Assembly: GCF_030296615.1 (NCBI RefSeq)
Contig: NZ_AP027732.1
Location: 1,364,001 to 1,428,000, forward strand
Reading direction: 5' to 3'
Origin: Frondihabitans sucicola
GTDB lineage: Bacteria > Actinomycetota > Actinomycetes > Actinomycetales > Microbacteriaceae
Length of the DNA: 64,000 bases
Under the pieces are notes generated by a model. It was given only the letters and a program-made list of their open reading frames with translations, was not told where the DNA came from and made no database searches. Shown piece by piece: positions 16,547-27,547 of this stretch (position 1 is the first letter of the stretch; the number at the start of each line of letters is the position of its first letter). The translations under genes were made by a program, and so were the position numbers.

Positions 16547-16702
16547 TGTCTAGGTCGACCCTTTCGTTTCGGGACTCGCCCGCGGTGTGCGGGACGTCGC
16601 CCGGGCAGTCTCGACGAGCCTCCACCGCCGAGGTTAACGGATGGTGATCCGCAGGCGAACTCTCTCCAACGTACAGCGCTCCGTCAGTGCTCGGCACTGG
16701 TG

Positions 16703-16724
16703 GTCCACCTCCCGTTCACTAACC
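16703..16724 (+). promoter_or_regulatory. PHO-box-like direct repeats before senX3
   Basis: Two adjoining 11-bp units, GTCCACCTCCC (16703-16713) and GTTCACTAACC (16714-16724). They match the GTTCACC-type direct repeats bound by actinobacterial PhoP/RegX3 regulators. A -10-like TAACCT (16720-16725) would put the transcript start at the senX3 ATG (16733), which has no ribosome site. Confidence 0.6.
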
Positions 16725-16732
16725 TGAGTCCC

Positions 16733-17886
16733 ATGTACTCCCCTGGCTGGTGCCGATCTCCCTGGCATTCGGCATCGTCGTCGGCGCGGGACTCGTCTTC
16801 CTGGTCGTTTTCGCGGCGGAGCGCGGTCGCCGCGCCAGGGCGCTCAGCGACGTCACGCTCCCCGACGGGGTGGGTGCCGTCCTCGAGACCCTCGATTCGG
16901 CCGGCTTCGTCGTCGACCCGTCGAACAACGTCCAGAAGGCGTCGGCCATGGCCATCGCGACGGGCCTGGTGGTGGGCCAGCAGGTGGCACATCCCGAGAT
17001 CGTCGCGCTGATCGAGCGCGCCCGGGTCGAGGAGCACGCCGCCTCGGAGGAGCTGCACCTCGCTCGCAGCCTCCGTGAGGAGACCGACCTGCGGATGCGC
17101 GTCCGGGCATCGCGTCTCGGGTCGCGCTACGTGCTCGTGCTGGCGGAGGACCACACGGAGACGCACCGGCTGGAGGAGGTCCGTCGCGACTTCGTCGCCA
17201 ACATCAGCCACGAGCTCAAGACGCCGATCGGCGCTGTGGGGCTGCTGGCCGAGGCGCTCGACGCGGCGTCGGACGACCCGGAGCAGGTGCGCTACTTCGC
17301 CGCCAGCCTGACGCGGGAGTCCGGCCGACTCGGCCGCCTCACCCAGGACATCATCGAGCTCTCCCGCCTGCAGGCTTCGGACCCGCTCAACGAGCCGGCC
17401 CTCGTCGACATCCGGTCGGTCATCCACACCGCGGTCGAACGCAATCGCGTCGAAGCGGAAGCGCGCGGGATCGAGATCGTCACCCGGGGAGGAAAGCACG
17501 CGTCGGTCGTCGGCGACTCCGACATGCTCGCGGTGGCGGTGCACAACCTCGTCGCCAATGCGGTGCACTACTCGCCGGACGGCTCCCGGGTCGGGATCGG
17601 AACGGCCGTCACCGACCACGGGATCGTCGAGATCGCCGTCACCGACCAGGGCGACGGCATCTCCGAGGCCGACCGCGAGCGCATCTTCGAGCGCTTCTAC
17701 CGGGTCGACCCCGCCCGCTCGCGCCGCACCGGCGGCACCGGGCTGGGCCTCGCCATCGTCAAACACGTCGTGCAGAATCACGGCGGCGACATCCGCCTGT
17801 GGTCGCAGCTCGGCTCCGGGTCCACCTTCACCATCCGACTTCCCGAGGCCTCGACGGCTTCGGTCCCCGTCCGAGAAGAGAACTGA
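16733..17886 (+). CDS. senX3: phosphate sensor histidine kinase SenX3 (apparent frameshift near start)
   Basis: The kinase of the phosphate-responsive SenX3-RegX3 system. An N-terminal hydrophobic segment (VPISLAFGIVVGAGLVFLVV) anchors it; a PAS-like region follows. The H-box is NISHELKTPIGAVGL, then N-box HNLVANAVHY, G1 DQGDGI, F-box ERFYRVD and G2 GGTGLGLAIVKHV. A continuous frame exists only from a GTG at 16750, but adding one C to the run at 16740-16743 joins it to the ATG at 16733 (giving MYSPWLVPIS), the usual family start. Corrected length is about 384 residues. The stop is 2 bp before regX3. Confidence 0.92.
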
Positions 17887-17888
17887 GA

Positions 17889-18569
17889 ATGACGCACATC
17901 CTGATCGTGGAAGACGAAGAATCCCTCAGCGAGCCGCTCGCCTTCATCCTCGAGCGCGAGGGGTACCAGGTGTCGGTCGCCGACGACGGGCCGAAGGCAC
18001 TCACCACCTTCGACCGCGAAGGCGCCGATCTGGTGCTGCTCGACCTCATGCTGCCGGGCCTGCCGGGCACCGAGGTCTGCCGCGAACTGCGCAACAGGTC
18101 GCAAGTGCCGATCGTCATGCTCACCGCCAAAGACAGCGAGGTGGACATCGTCGTGGGGCTGGAGCTCGGCGCAGACGACTACGTCACGAAGCCGTATTCG
18201 ACCCGCGAGCTGCTCGCCCGGATCCGCGCCGTCCTCCGGCGGCGGGTCGACCTCGAAGAGTTGAGCGACGCGATCCTGACGGCGGGGGAGATCTCGATGG
18301 ACGTCGAGCGCCACGTCGTCACGGTGCGCGGCAGGGATATCGCGATGCCCCTCAAGGAGTTCGAGCTGCTCGAGCTGTTGATGCGGAACGCGGGCCGCGT
18401 GCTGACCCGCGGTCAGCTGATCGATCGGGTCTGGGGTTCCGACTATTTCGGTGACACCAAGACGCTCGACGTCCACATCAAGCGCATCCGCTCGAAGATC
18501 GAGGCGACGCCGTCCGAGCCAGTCGCGCTGGTCACCGTCCGTGGTCTCGGGTACCGCATCGAGGCGTGA
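17889..18569 (+). CDS. regX3: phosphate response regulator RegX3
   Basis: A 226-residue OmpR/PhoB-family regulator. The receiver domain has acidic pair VEDEES (about residue 8), phosphorylated Asp in LVLLDLMLPG (about residue 52), Thr in IVMLTAKDS and Lys in YVTKPYS. The DNA-binding winged helix follows: MPLKEFELLELLMRNAGRV, GQLIDRVWGSDYFGDTKTLD and HIKRIRSKIE, closing VTVRGLGYRIEA. It follows senX3 by 2 bp. It probably acts on the direct repeats at 16703-16724. GATCCTGC overlaps its stop codon. Confidence 0.96.
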   Translation: MTHILIVEDEESLSEPLAFILEREGYQVSVADDGPKALTTFDREGADLVLLDLMLPGLPGTEVCRELRNRSQVPIVMLTAKDSEVDIVVGLELGADDYVTKPYSTRELLARIRAVLRRRVDLEELSDAILTAGEISMDVERHVVTVRGRDIAMPLKEFELLELLMRNAGRVLTRGQLIDRVWGSDYFGDTKTLDVHIKRIRSKIEATPSEPVALVTVRGLGYRIEA

Positions 18570-18596
18570 TCCTGCGCCCTTCCGCGCCCTGGCGAA

Positions 18597-18637
18597 CGAC
18601 GAAGGCCCCCGGATCGGTGATCTGGGGGCCTTCGTCG
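18597..18637. terminator. bidirectional terminator after regX3
   Basis: CGACGAAGGCCCCC (18597-18610) and GGGGGCCTTCGTCG (18624-18637) form a perfect 14-bp stem between the convergent regX3 and lipoprotein genes. Confidence 0.9.
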
Positions 18638-18644
18638 TGCGTGG

Positions 18645-19198
18645 TCAGGGGTCGGCGTCGCCGAATCGGTCGGGACGAGCGTCGGGTCGCCGGTAGGAAC
18701 GGGGGTCGAGTCGATGGTCGGGACCGGCGAGGGCAGTAGGGTCGCGTACTGCTTGAGCGAGCCGTCGAGGACCGGGATCTTGAAGCTCTTGCCGGTCGCG
18801 CTGCCGTACTGGACGTAGACCTTGAGGAGCGTGCCCGGCTGCTTGCCGATGCCGGTCAGAAGCGCCTGCTTGTCGCCGCCGGTGGTGCCTCGCCGGGTCT
18901 CGCCGTTGCCGGCGACGGGAATCGTGATCGTCTTGTCGCTGCCGAGGGACTCGTACTGGAACTTGACGGTGCGGGCGGTCGGGCTCGTGTTGAGCAGGGT
19001 CACGCTGAGGCTCGCGTCGTCGCCGTTGTCGGTGAAGACCATGGCGTTGCGGAGCTCGACGGAGCCCACGTTCGTGCTGAACCCGTCGCTCGCGTCGTAG
19101 TGCTCGGTCGTGGTCTGGGGGCTGATGAAGTTGCAGCCCGCTGTGAGGACCATCACGGCTCCGGCCAGAACGACGGTTGCCGTGGTACGTGCTCTCAC
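18645..19198 (-). CDS. hypothetical lipoprotein (apparent 3' frameshift)
   Basis: From a GTG at 19198, with GGAGGAA 4 bp upstream, the protein has a lipoprotein signal ([17 protein letters not shown], lipobox LTAGC). The mature part looks like a beta-rich domain ([39 protein letters not shown]), the shape of DUF4307/copper-chaperone-like extracellular proteins. A Thr/Pro-rich tail follows ([17 protein letters not shown]). As printed the frame then runs on into regX3. One extra base in the run at 18648-18651 gives a stop right after PTP, before the terminator. Corrected length is about 184 residues. Function unknown. Confidence 0.75.
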
Positions 19199-19323
19199 AG
19201 GTTCCTCCAGAAGGGATTCGAATGCAGGTAAAGCCTAGCCCAGACGGATACCCTCCGACGTCACGCGCCCGCGCCGCCCGGGGCCCGCGTGGTAATCTGG
19301 CGGCCCTGGAACGGAGTGCCCGC

Positions 19324-19806
19324 ATGAGCTTCGAGGTCGGTCAGACCGTCGTCTATCCCCACCACGGTGCTGCAGAGATCACCGCGGTCAAGACCCGCGT
19401 CATCAAGGGCTCCGAGAAGCTCTATCTGACTCTCAAGGTCACCCAGGGCGACCTGGTCATCGAGGTGCCCGCCGAGAACGTCGATCTGGTCGGCGTCCGC
19501 GACGTCATCGGGCACGACGGCGTCGAGCAGGTCTTCGACGTGCTCCGGGCGCCCTTCACCGAAGAGCCCACCAACTGGTCGAGGCGCTACAAGGCGAACC
19601 TCGAGAAGCTCGCTTCGGGCGACGTGATCAAGGTGTCCGAGGTGGTGCGCGACCTCTGGCGCCGCGACCAAGACAAGGGTCTTTCGGCCGGCGAGAAGCG
19701 GATGCTGCAGAAGGCGCGTCAGATCCTCGTGTCCGAGCTGGCCCTGGCCGAGCACACCGACGAGGCGAAGGCGGAGTCGGTCCTCGACGAGGTCCTCGCA
19801 TCGTAG
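19324..19806 (+). CDS. carD: CarD-family transcription factor
   Basis: A 160-residue CarD/CdnL protein that binds RNA polymerase beta subunit and stabilises open promoter complexes, notably at rRNA promoters. The N-terminal RNA-polymerase-interacting domain reads [17 protein letters not shown] and [21 protein letters not shown]. The C-terminal helical DNA-binding domain includes [17 protein letters not shown] and [21 protein letters not shown] with the conserved tryptophans. It is followed after 5 bp by ispDF, the standard order in Microbacteriaceae. The complete rrn operon in this window is a likely target. Confidence 0.96.
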   Translation: MSFEVGQTVVYPHHGAAEITAVKTRVIKGSEKLYLTLKVTQGDLVIEVPAENVDLVGVRDVIGHDGVEQVFDVLRAPFTEEPTNWSRRYKANLEKLASGDVIKVSEVVRDLWRRDQDKGLSAGEKRMLQKARQILVSELALAEHTDEAKAESVLDEVLAS

Positions 19807-19811
19807 ACGCG

Positions 19812-20996
19812 GTGCCGGCCGGCGGTGTCGGGGCACCGACCCGCGCCGTGGTCGTCGTTGCCGCGGGCAGCGGTACGCGCCTGGCGCAGGGGAGGCCGAA
19901 GGCGTTCGTCGAGGTCGCCGGGCGCACGATCCTCGAGTGGTCGCTGCGGCCGATCCTGCTCTCGCCCGCTCCGTGGCAGGTCGTCGTCGTTGTGCCGTCC
20001 GACCTGGTCGACGAGGCTGCGGCGCTGCTCGGCTCGTCGGGCAACGGCTTCGTCACCGTGGTTGCCGGATCCGCCACGCGGCAGGGGTCGGTGGCTCGCG
20101 GTCTCGCGGCGGTCGGTCCCCGCGTGACCACGGTGCTCGTGCACGACAGCGCCCGCTGCTTCACGCCGACGGCGCAGTTCGAGGCGGTCGCCTCGGGCGT
20201 CGAGGCGCTCGGCCACGGGGTGGTGCCGGGGCTGCCCGTCAGCGACACCATCAAGCGGGTCGACGCGGAGGGCGCCGTGGTCGCCACGGTCGACCGTTCC
20301 GAGCTCGTCGCCATGCAGACGCCCCAGGGTTTCCCGCGCGCCGAGCTCGACGCCGCCTACGCCGCCGCCGACGACGAGCACACCGACGACGCCGCACTCT
20401 ACGAAGCGGCCGGCCACCGGGTGACCGTGGTCGACGGCCACGCCGAGGCGTTCAAGATCACCACGCCGTGGGATCTCTCCCGGGCGGCGATGCTGGCGGC
20501 CGAGGGCACCGCTTCACCCACCGCTCTTCGCACCGGTGTCGGCATCGACGTGCACGCGTTCGATCCCGCCGAGCCACTCCGGCTGGGCACCCTCGACTGG
20601 CCGGGCGAGCAGGGTCTCGCCGGCCACAGCGACGGCGACGCGGTCGCCCACGCGATCGTCGACGCCCTCCTCTCGGCAGCCGGCCAGGGCGACATCGGCT
20701 CGCGCTTCGGCACCGACGACCCCCGGTACGCCGGCGCCTCGGGCGTGGTCTTCCTCGAAGCCACGCGCCGGATCCTCACCGACGCCGGCGCGCGCATCGC
20801 CAACGTGGCCGTCCAGGTGATCGGCAACCGCCCCCGCCTCGCCGCGCGACGCACCGAGCTGGAGGAGGCCCTGGCGATCCTGGTCGGCGCGCCGGTCTCG
20901 GTCTCGGCGACGACCACCGACGGTCTCGGCTTCACGGGGCGCGGCGAGGGCGTGACGGTCATCGCCACGGCCCTCGTGTCGGTCGCATCCGACTGA
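19812..20996 (+). CDS. ispDF: bifunctional IspD/IspF (MEP isoprenoid pathway)
   Basis: A 394-residue fusion of two enzymes of the methylerythritol phosphate pathway. Residues 1-235 are the CTP-dependent cytidylyltransferase IspD ([50 protein letters not shown]). Residues 236-394 are the cyclodiphosphate synthase IspF (GIDVHAFDP metal site, [44 protein letters not shown]). The fusion skips IspE, which must be elsewhere. GTG start 5 bp after carD. Such fusions are common in some Actinobacteria and Alphaproteobacteria. Confidence 0.95.
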   Translation: MPAGGVGAPTRAVVVVAAGSGTRLAQGRPKAFVEVAGRTILEWSLRPILLSPAPWQVVVVVPSDLVDEAAALLGSSGNGFVTVVAGSATRQGSVARGLAAVGPRVTTVLVHDSARCFTPTAQFEAVASGVEALGHGVVPGLPVSDTIKRVDAEGAVVATVDRSELVAMQTPQGFPRAELDAAYAAADDEHTDDAALYEAAGHRVTVVDGHAEAFKITTPWDLSRAAMLAAEGTASPTALRTGVGIDVHAFDPAEPLRLGTLDWPGEQGLAGHSDGDAVAHAIVDALLSAAGQGDIGSRFGTDDPRYAGASGVVFLEATRRILTDAGARIANVAVQVIGNRPRLAARRTELEEALAILVGAPVSVSATTTDGLGFTGRGEGVTVIATALVSVASD

Positions 20997-21110
20997 GTTC
21001 GAGCCCGGTGCGTGCGCGACTCGCAGCTCGGCTTCCGTCCCCGACCCGATTTGCGCACATGCGGCGGGCGGCCCCGTAACCCGGAAGTCGCCGCCACCTA
21101 AACTGTGGCG

Positions 21111-22528
21111 GTGACCATTCGCCTCTACGACTCCCGCACGCAGTCGACCGAAGACTTCGTCCCGCTCGTCGACGGCAAAGTAGGGCTGTACGTCTGCGGG
21201 CCGACGGTCCAGTCGTCGCCGCACATCGGTCACCTGCGCTCCGCGCTCGTCTACGACCTGTGGCGCCGCTGGTTCACCTACCGCGGGCTCGACGTCACGC
21301 TCGTGCGCAACGTCACCGACATCGACGACAAGATCCTGAACCTCGCCAGCGAGACGCGCGAGGAGTGGTGGGCGAGGGCGTACCGCTACGAACTCGAGTT
21401 CACGGCCGGGTACGACGCCCTCGGGATCCTGCCCCCACCTACGAGCCGCGCGCCACCGCGAGCGTCACCGAGATGCAGGCCATCGTCGCGAAGCTGATCG
21501 AACGCGGGCACGCGTACCCGGCGCCGGACGACTCCGGCGACGTCTACTTCGACACGCAGTCGTGGCCCGAGTACGGCGCGCTCACCCACCAGAATCTCGA
21601 CGACATGGCCTCCGCCACCGACGCCGATCCGCGCGGCAAGCGTGACCCCCGCGACTTCGCGCTGTGGAAGGGCACGAAAGAGGGCGAGCCGCTGTCGGCC
21701 AGCTGGAAGTCGCCGTGGGGCGCCGGACGCCCCGGCTGGCACATCGAGTGCTCGGCCATGTCGCGCCGCTACCTCGGGCCCGAGTTCGACATCCACGGCG
21801 GCGGTCTCGACCTCCGCTTCCCTCACCACGAGAACGAGCTCGCCCAGTCGACGGCGGCCGGCGACGCCTTCGCCCGGCACTGGCTGCACAACGGCCTCGT
21901 CAACGTCGAGGGCCAGAAGATGTCGAAGTCGCTCGGCAACTCGATCTTCGCCTCGGAGTTCCTGGCGCTGGCACGCCCGATCGTGGTCCGCTACTTCCTC
22001 GGCGCGGCGCACTATCGCTCCACCATCGACTACCACGAGGGCGCCCTCGACGAGGCCGAGGCCGCGCTCGACCGCATCGAGACGTTCGTCTCCCGCGCCG
22101 GCCGCCGCCTCGCCGACACCCGGTTCGCCGGAGTCGGCACCCGCGACGTCCCGGAGGCCTTCGTCGAGGCGATGGACGACGACCTCAACGTGCCCCAGGC
22201 GCTCGCCGTGCTGCACGACGCGGTGCGCCGCGGCAATGCCGCGCTCGACGACGACGACCTCGACACCGCAGCGCGCGAGTGGCAGCACACCCTCGCGATG
22301 GTCACCGTCCTGGGCATCGACCCGCACGCACCCGAGTGGCGCGGCAGCGACGACGGCGCCGCACATGTGGTACTCGCTACTCTTGTCGACAAGCTGCTCG
22401 ACGCGAGACAGAGCGCCCGCGAGTCCAAAGACTTCGCGAACGCCGACCGCATTCGAGCCGACCTGGCTGCTGCGGGCATCACCATCGAAGACACCTCGAC
22501 CGGACCGCATTGGAGCCTTACATCGTGA
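21111..22528 (+). CDS. cysS: cysteinyl-tRNA synthetase (apparent frameshift)
   Basis: Charges tRNA-Cys. From the GTG at 21111 (an alternative lies at 21105) the protein reads TIRLYDSRTQ, has the HIGH motif in SSPHIGHLRSALVYD and zinc ligands such as CGPTV. Near 21432-21436, a run of five C, the frame is lost; the rest continues in another frame as TYEPRATASVTEMQAIV, with KMSKS motif EGQKMSKSLGNS. One missing C restores a normal 472-residue enzyme. Because cysS is essential and single-copy, this is best read as a sequence error. The stop overlaps rlmB (GTGA). Confidence 0.94.
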
Positions 22529-23568
22529 AGAACACCTCTGGAGAACGCAAGGGGCGCCCCGGGGCGGTCCGTCAAGGCGGTAAAGGAAAACAGGTCGGTT
22601 CGGGCGGCCAGGGTCGTCAGGCCCTCGAGGGCAAGAAGCCCACGCCGAAAGCCGAGGACCGCCCGTACCACCCCGCGGGCAAGCGCAAGGCCTCGCAGGA
22701 GCGCCTCGCGGCGGCGAAGGGCCGAGCAGGATCGAATGCCGAGCGTCCGATCCGTCAGGCGCGCACCGCTCCCGACCGCACGGCACCTCCGCGTGGCAAG
22801 TCGAACGACGACACCGAGATCGTCACGGGCCGCAACTCCGTGCTCGAGGCGCTCCGCGCGCGAATTCCGGCGACGACCCTGTACCTCGCCGCGCGCCTCG
22901 AGATGGACGACCGCGTCAAAGAGGTCCTGACTCTGGCCACCCGCCGCGGCATTCCCGTCCTCGAGGTCATGCGCCCCGAGCTCGACCGCCTCACGGGTCC
23001 CGACTCGGTGCACCAGGGCCTCGCACTCAAGGTGCCGCCGTACGAGTACGCCCACCCGATCGAGCTCCTCGACCAGGCCGAGCGCCGCGGTCAGAAGCCG
23101 CTCTTCGTCGCTCTCGACGGCATCACCGACCCGCGCAACCTCGGCGCGATCATCCGCTCGGTCGCCGCGTTCGGCGGACAGGGCGTCATCGTGCCGCAGC
23201 GTCGTTCGGTCGGGCTCACCGCGTCGGCCTGGAAGACCAGCGCCGGGGCGGCCGCCCGCGTCCCGGTGGCCATGGCCGGCAACCTCACGCAGACGATCAA
23301 GGCCTTCAAAGACCGAGGCGTGTTCGTCGTGGGCCTCGACGGAGGCGGCGACGTCCAGCTTCCGGGCCTCGACCTCGCCGGCGAGCCGCTGCTCGTCGTC
23401 GTCGGCAGCGAAGGCAAAGGCCTGTCGCGGATCGTGACCGAGACGTGCGACGCGATCGTCAGCGTGCCGATCACCGCATCGACCGAGAGCCTCAACGCCG
23501 GTATCGCGACGAGCGTCGCCCTCTACGAGATCAGCAAGCTCCGCGCAGAACGCAAGCGCTCGAAGTAA
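22525..23568 (+). CDS. rlmB: 23S rRNA 2'-O-methyltransferase RlmB (TrmH/SpoU family)
   Basis: A 347-residue SPOUT methyltransferase that would modify the ribose of a guanosine in 23S rRNA. The N-terminal 90 residues are a basic, disordered extension rich in Lys, Gly and Arg, common in actinobacterial homologues. Then the substrate-binding domain (TGRNSVLEALRARIP) and the catalytic knot: DGITDPRNLGAIIRSVAAFG, VVVGSEGKGLSRIV and VPITASTESLNAGIATSVALYE. GTG start overlapping the cysS stop, so translation is coupled. Confidence 0.93.
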   Translation: MKNTSGERKGRPGAVRQGGKGKQVGSGGQGRQALEGKKPTPKAEDRPYHPAGKRKASQERLAAAKGRAGSNAERPIRQARTAPDRTAPPRGKSNDDTEIVTGRNSVLEALRARIPATTLYLAARLEMDDRVKEVLTLATRRGIPVLEVMRPELDRLTGPDSVHQGLALKVPPYEYAHPIELLDQAERRGQKPLFVALDGITDPRNLGAIIRSVAAFGGQGVIVPQRRSVGLTASAWKTSAGAAARVPVAMAGNLTQTIKAFKDRGVFVVGLDGGGDVQLPGLDLAGEPLLVVVGSEGKGLSRIVTETCDAIVSVPITASTESLNAGIATSVALYEISKLRAERKRSK

Positions 23569-23672
23569 TCCCGGGCCCTGCGAGCGGAGCGAGCCTCAGC
23601 ACGACGCAGGGTTCGGCTCCGCACCGCGCGGAGCGCGCTGTTCCCGTCCGAGAGCCCACGCTGACCCGCACC

Positions 23673-24959
23673 TCAGACTTTGCTGCGCCAGTCGTCTTCT
23701 TCGTGCTCGAGTTGGATCGCGGTCGGCAGGGTGATCGCACCCGTCGGCGGCGCGATCACCATCTGCTCGTCGCGGCGGTGGCGCAGCACGTCGTTGATGT
23801 ATGAGGTGAGCGCCTCGGCGATCGGAACGTCGCGCCCCTGTGCCTGCGACAGGTACCAGCGATGCTCGAGCATCTGGTGGAACACCTCGGCGGGCTCGAG
23901 TCGACCGCGGAGCTCGCGCGGGATCGCGCGCACGACGGGCTCGAAGACGCGCGCCGCCCACTCGTGGGCGACCATCTCTTCGTCCAGCTCGACTCGATCG
24001 TTCTTCGAGCGGTAGGCGTCGAGGTCGTTCAGGAGGCGGCGCGCCTGGTTCTCCTGCGCATCGAGCCCGGTGAGCCGGAGCAGTCGGCGCGAGTGGTGCC
24101 CTGCGTCGACGACCTTCGGCTGGATCTTGACCTGCGTGCCGCCCTCGGTCGTCTTGATCGCGAGTTCCTCGATGTCGAAGCCGAGATCGTTGAGACGCTC
24201 GACGCGATCGTTGATGCGCCAGCGCTCGGCGTCGGAGAACGTCTCGGTGCCGGTCAGCTCTTTCCAGAGGCTGCGGTACTTCGCGACGATGCCGGCAGCG
24301 ACGTCCACGGCATCGACGTCTTCGTCGAGGCGGTCGCCGGCCTCGAGGTCGAGCAGTTCGCCGGCGATGTTGACGCGGGCGACCTCGAGGTCGTTCTCGC
24401 GCTGGCCGTTCGAGAGGCCGCCCGGGTAGAGCTTGCCCGTCTCGGCGTCGACGAGGTAGGCGGCGAACGCGCCGGCGTCTCGGCGGAACAGCGTGTTCGA
24501 AAGCGACACGTCACCCCAGTAGAAGCCGATGATGTGCAGGCGGACCAGCAGGAGCGCGAGGGCGTCGACGAGTCGGGCCGCCGTGTCCGGCCGCAGCCGC
24601 TGCGAGTACAGGGCGCGGTAGGGGAGAGAGAACTTGAGGTGTCGCGTCACGAGCACGGGGTTCAACTCGTTGCCGTCGTTGTCGCGCCGGTTCGTGATGA
24701 CCGCCAGCGGGTCGACGCAGGGGATGTCCATCCTCTGGAGCGTCCGGAGCATCTCGTACTCGCTGCGTGCCATCTCGCCGGACGTCTCCTTGATCGCGAT
24801 GACGTAGCCGCTGAGGTACGCGAACCGCACGAGGTGCCGGGAGATGCCCTTGGGCAGGGTGGCGATGGAGTCTTCCGGCCACGTGTCGAGCGGCAGGTTC
24901 CAGGGCAGGTCGAGCAGCGCAGGATCGGCTGTGGCCGAGGTGATGTTGAGGGAGGTCAC
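23673..24959 (-). CDS. DUF4032 protein with a kinase-like N-terminal domain
   Basis: A 428-residue protein. Residues 1-200 resemble lipopolysaccharide/Kdo-type kinases: VIAIKETSGEMARSEYEML, LVRLHIIGFYWGDVSLSN (catalytic-loop-like Asp and Asn) and AYLVDAETG (metal-binding Asp). The C-terminal half matches the DUF4032 domain of Actinobacteria (VDAGHHSRRLLRLTGLDAQE, then HRWYLSQAQGRDVPIAEAL). Since these bacteria lack lipopolysaccharide, the substrate is unknown. It reads away from the msiK end; a hairpin lies just upstream. Confidence 0.85.
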   Translation of the reverse strand: MTSLNITSATADPALLDLPWNLPLDTWPEDSIATLPKGISRHLVRFAYLSGYVIAIKETSGEMARSEYEMLRTLQRMDIPCVDPLAVITNRRDNDGNELNPVLVTRHLKFSLPYRALYSQRLRPDTAARLVDALALLLVRLHIIGFYWGDVSLSNTLFRRDAGAFAAYLVDAETGKLYPGGLSNGQRENDLEVARVNIAGELLDLEAGDRLDEDVDAVDVAAGIVAKYRSLWKELTGTETFSDAERWRINDRVERLNDLGFDIEELAIKTTEGGTQVKIQPKVVDAGHHSRRLLRLTGLDAQENQARRLLNDLDAYRSKNDRVELDEEMVAHEWAARVFEPVVRAIPRELRGRLEPAEVFHQMLEHRWYLSQAQGRDVPIAEALTSYINDVLRHRRDEQMVIAPPTGAITLPTAIQLEHEEDDWRSKV

Positions 24960-24992
24960 GGTTTTTCCGTTCGTACGGGGCGGAAACGAGAA

Positions 24993-25042
24993 CGGCCCGC
25001 CGGGCGGTCGAGCGTGAAGCTCGAGCCGACGCCGGCGGGCCG
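24993..25042 (-). terminator. hairpin downstream of msiK
   Basis: CGGCCCGCCGG (24993-25003) pairs with CCGGCGGGCCG (25032-25042), with an inner TCGAGC/GCTCGA hairpin. It lies about 115 bp past the msiK stop and just before the start of the DUF4032 gene on the same strand, so it probably separates the two units. Confidence 0.65.
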
Positions 25043-25156
25043 ATTCATCGTTGGACGCGACCTGGGTGTGTGAGGTGCAAGGCGGAGGAGGAAGGCCATG
25101 ACGGAGTCATTGCCGACGACGACAACGCCGCAGATCGCGTGCCCAGGGAGTGTCGG

Positions 25157-26257
<1,101 letters not shown>

Positions 26258-26510
26258 GATGTTTCTCCTTCACCGGCAGGTACGTGCCGGACGATCCGTT
26301 GTGAATGGATGACAACCATCGAGTGGGATCCTCGATGACCGCCTCGGTCATTATGGCACTCGGACGGCTCGGCAGCGCAAGCCGTGTCCCCCGGTCGAGG
26401 GGAACTCGTTTCATCTGCATGGATCCACGTGGACTTTTCCCAGCGGTTCCTCATACCCTTGTCCGGGCTCCACGACCACGTGAGAGCCTCCGCATCGGAG
26501 AGACCGTTCC

Positions 26511-27542
26511 ATGACAGACAGCCACTCGGGCGACAGCGCCGACGGCGAGACCCCCACCGACAGCGCGACGACGTCGCGCGGACGCAGGGCCGCCGCTCGC
26601 GAGAAGGCGCGCCTCGCCCGCCAGAGGCAGCGGCGGCGGGCCCGCGGTACGCGGTGGGCCCTCTTCGGCGGTCTCGGCCTGGTCGTCGTCGCCCTCGTGG
26701 TGGGCGTCGTCGTCGTCGTCGTGTCGTCGATCCACCCGAGTGGCCCGGGCCCGGCGAACATGGCGAACGACGGCATCACGATCGGCAAAGACTTCAAGGC
26801 CGTCCAGGCCGATGCCCAGAGCCCCTCCGCCGAACCGTCCGCGACGACGACCGCTGCGACCGGGCAGACCGTCAAGATCTCCATCTATCTCGACTACCTC
26901 TGCCCGATCTGCGGGTCGTTCGAGAAGACGAACAACGACTACATCAAGGGTCTGGTGAGATCGGGTGCCGCCACCGTCGACTACCACCCCATCGCGATCC
27001 TGACCAATCAGTCGCTCGGCACGAAATACTCCCAGCGGGCCGCGAACGCGGGCGCGTGCGTGGCGAACTTCTCCCCGGACGCCTATTTCGACTTCAACAC
27101 GGCGATGTTCGCCGATCAGCCCCAGGAGGGAACCTCGGGGCGCACGGACGCGCAGTTGATCGAGCTCGTCAGGAGTCTCGACGGCGTGACGCACACCGCG
27201 CAGATCAGCCGGTGCATCACGAAGCAGACGTACGCCTCGTGGGTGGTGAGCGCGACGCAGCGCGCTCTCTCGGGGCCCATCGCCGACGCGTCCATCAAGA
27301 AGGTCAGCGGCACCCCGACCGTGCTGGTCAACGGCCAGCAGTACAAGTACACGACGCCGTTCACGACCGACGAGTTCAGCAACTTCGTCGTCACCGCCGC
27401 CGGCAACAGCTACGCCGACAACAGCACGGCGACGCCGACCCCCACGGCGACAGGGACGCCGAAGCCGACCGGCACCGCCACCGCGAAGCCGACCGCCACC
27501 ACCCTGCCCTCGAACACGAAGACCGGGACTCCCGCCAGGTAG
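26511..27542 (+). CDS. membrane-anchored DsbA-like thiol-disulfide protein
   Basis: A 343-residue protein: a basic cytosolic N-terminus rich in Arg and Ala, one membrane helix (about residues 49-72), then an extracytoplasmic thioredoxin-like domain of the DsbA/Thioredoxin_4 type. The active-site motif CPIC is at residues 131-134 in YLDYLCPICGSFEKTN, and the cis-proline loop is GTPTVLVNG. The C-terminal 45 residues are a low-complexity Thr/Pro/Ala/Lys tail, which may reach into the wall. It probably helps form disulfides in secreted proteins. Confidence 0.88.
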   Translation: MTDSHSGDSADGETPTDSATTSRGRRAAAREKARLARQRQRRRARGTRWALFGGLGLVVVALVVGVVVVVVSSIHPSGPGPANMANDGITIGKDFKAVQADAQSPSAEPSATTTAATGQTVKISIYLDYLCPICGSFEKTNNDYIKGLVRSGAATVDYHPIAILTNQSLGTKYSQRAANAGACVANFSPDAYFDFNTAMFADQPQEGTSGRTDAQLIELVRSLDGVTHTAQISRCITKQTYASWVVSATQRALSGPIADASIKKVSGTPTVLVNGQQYKYTTPFTTDEFSNFVVTAAGNSYADNSTATPTPTATGTPKPTGTATAKPTATTLPSNTKTGTPAR

Positions 27543-27547
27543 CTCCT

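Noticed and set aside
16631..16640. AGGTTAACG near phoU as a third ROK operator
   Set aside because: Only nine bases match and the flanking CGTCAA and CAA parts are missing.
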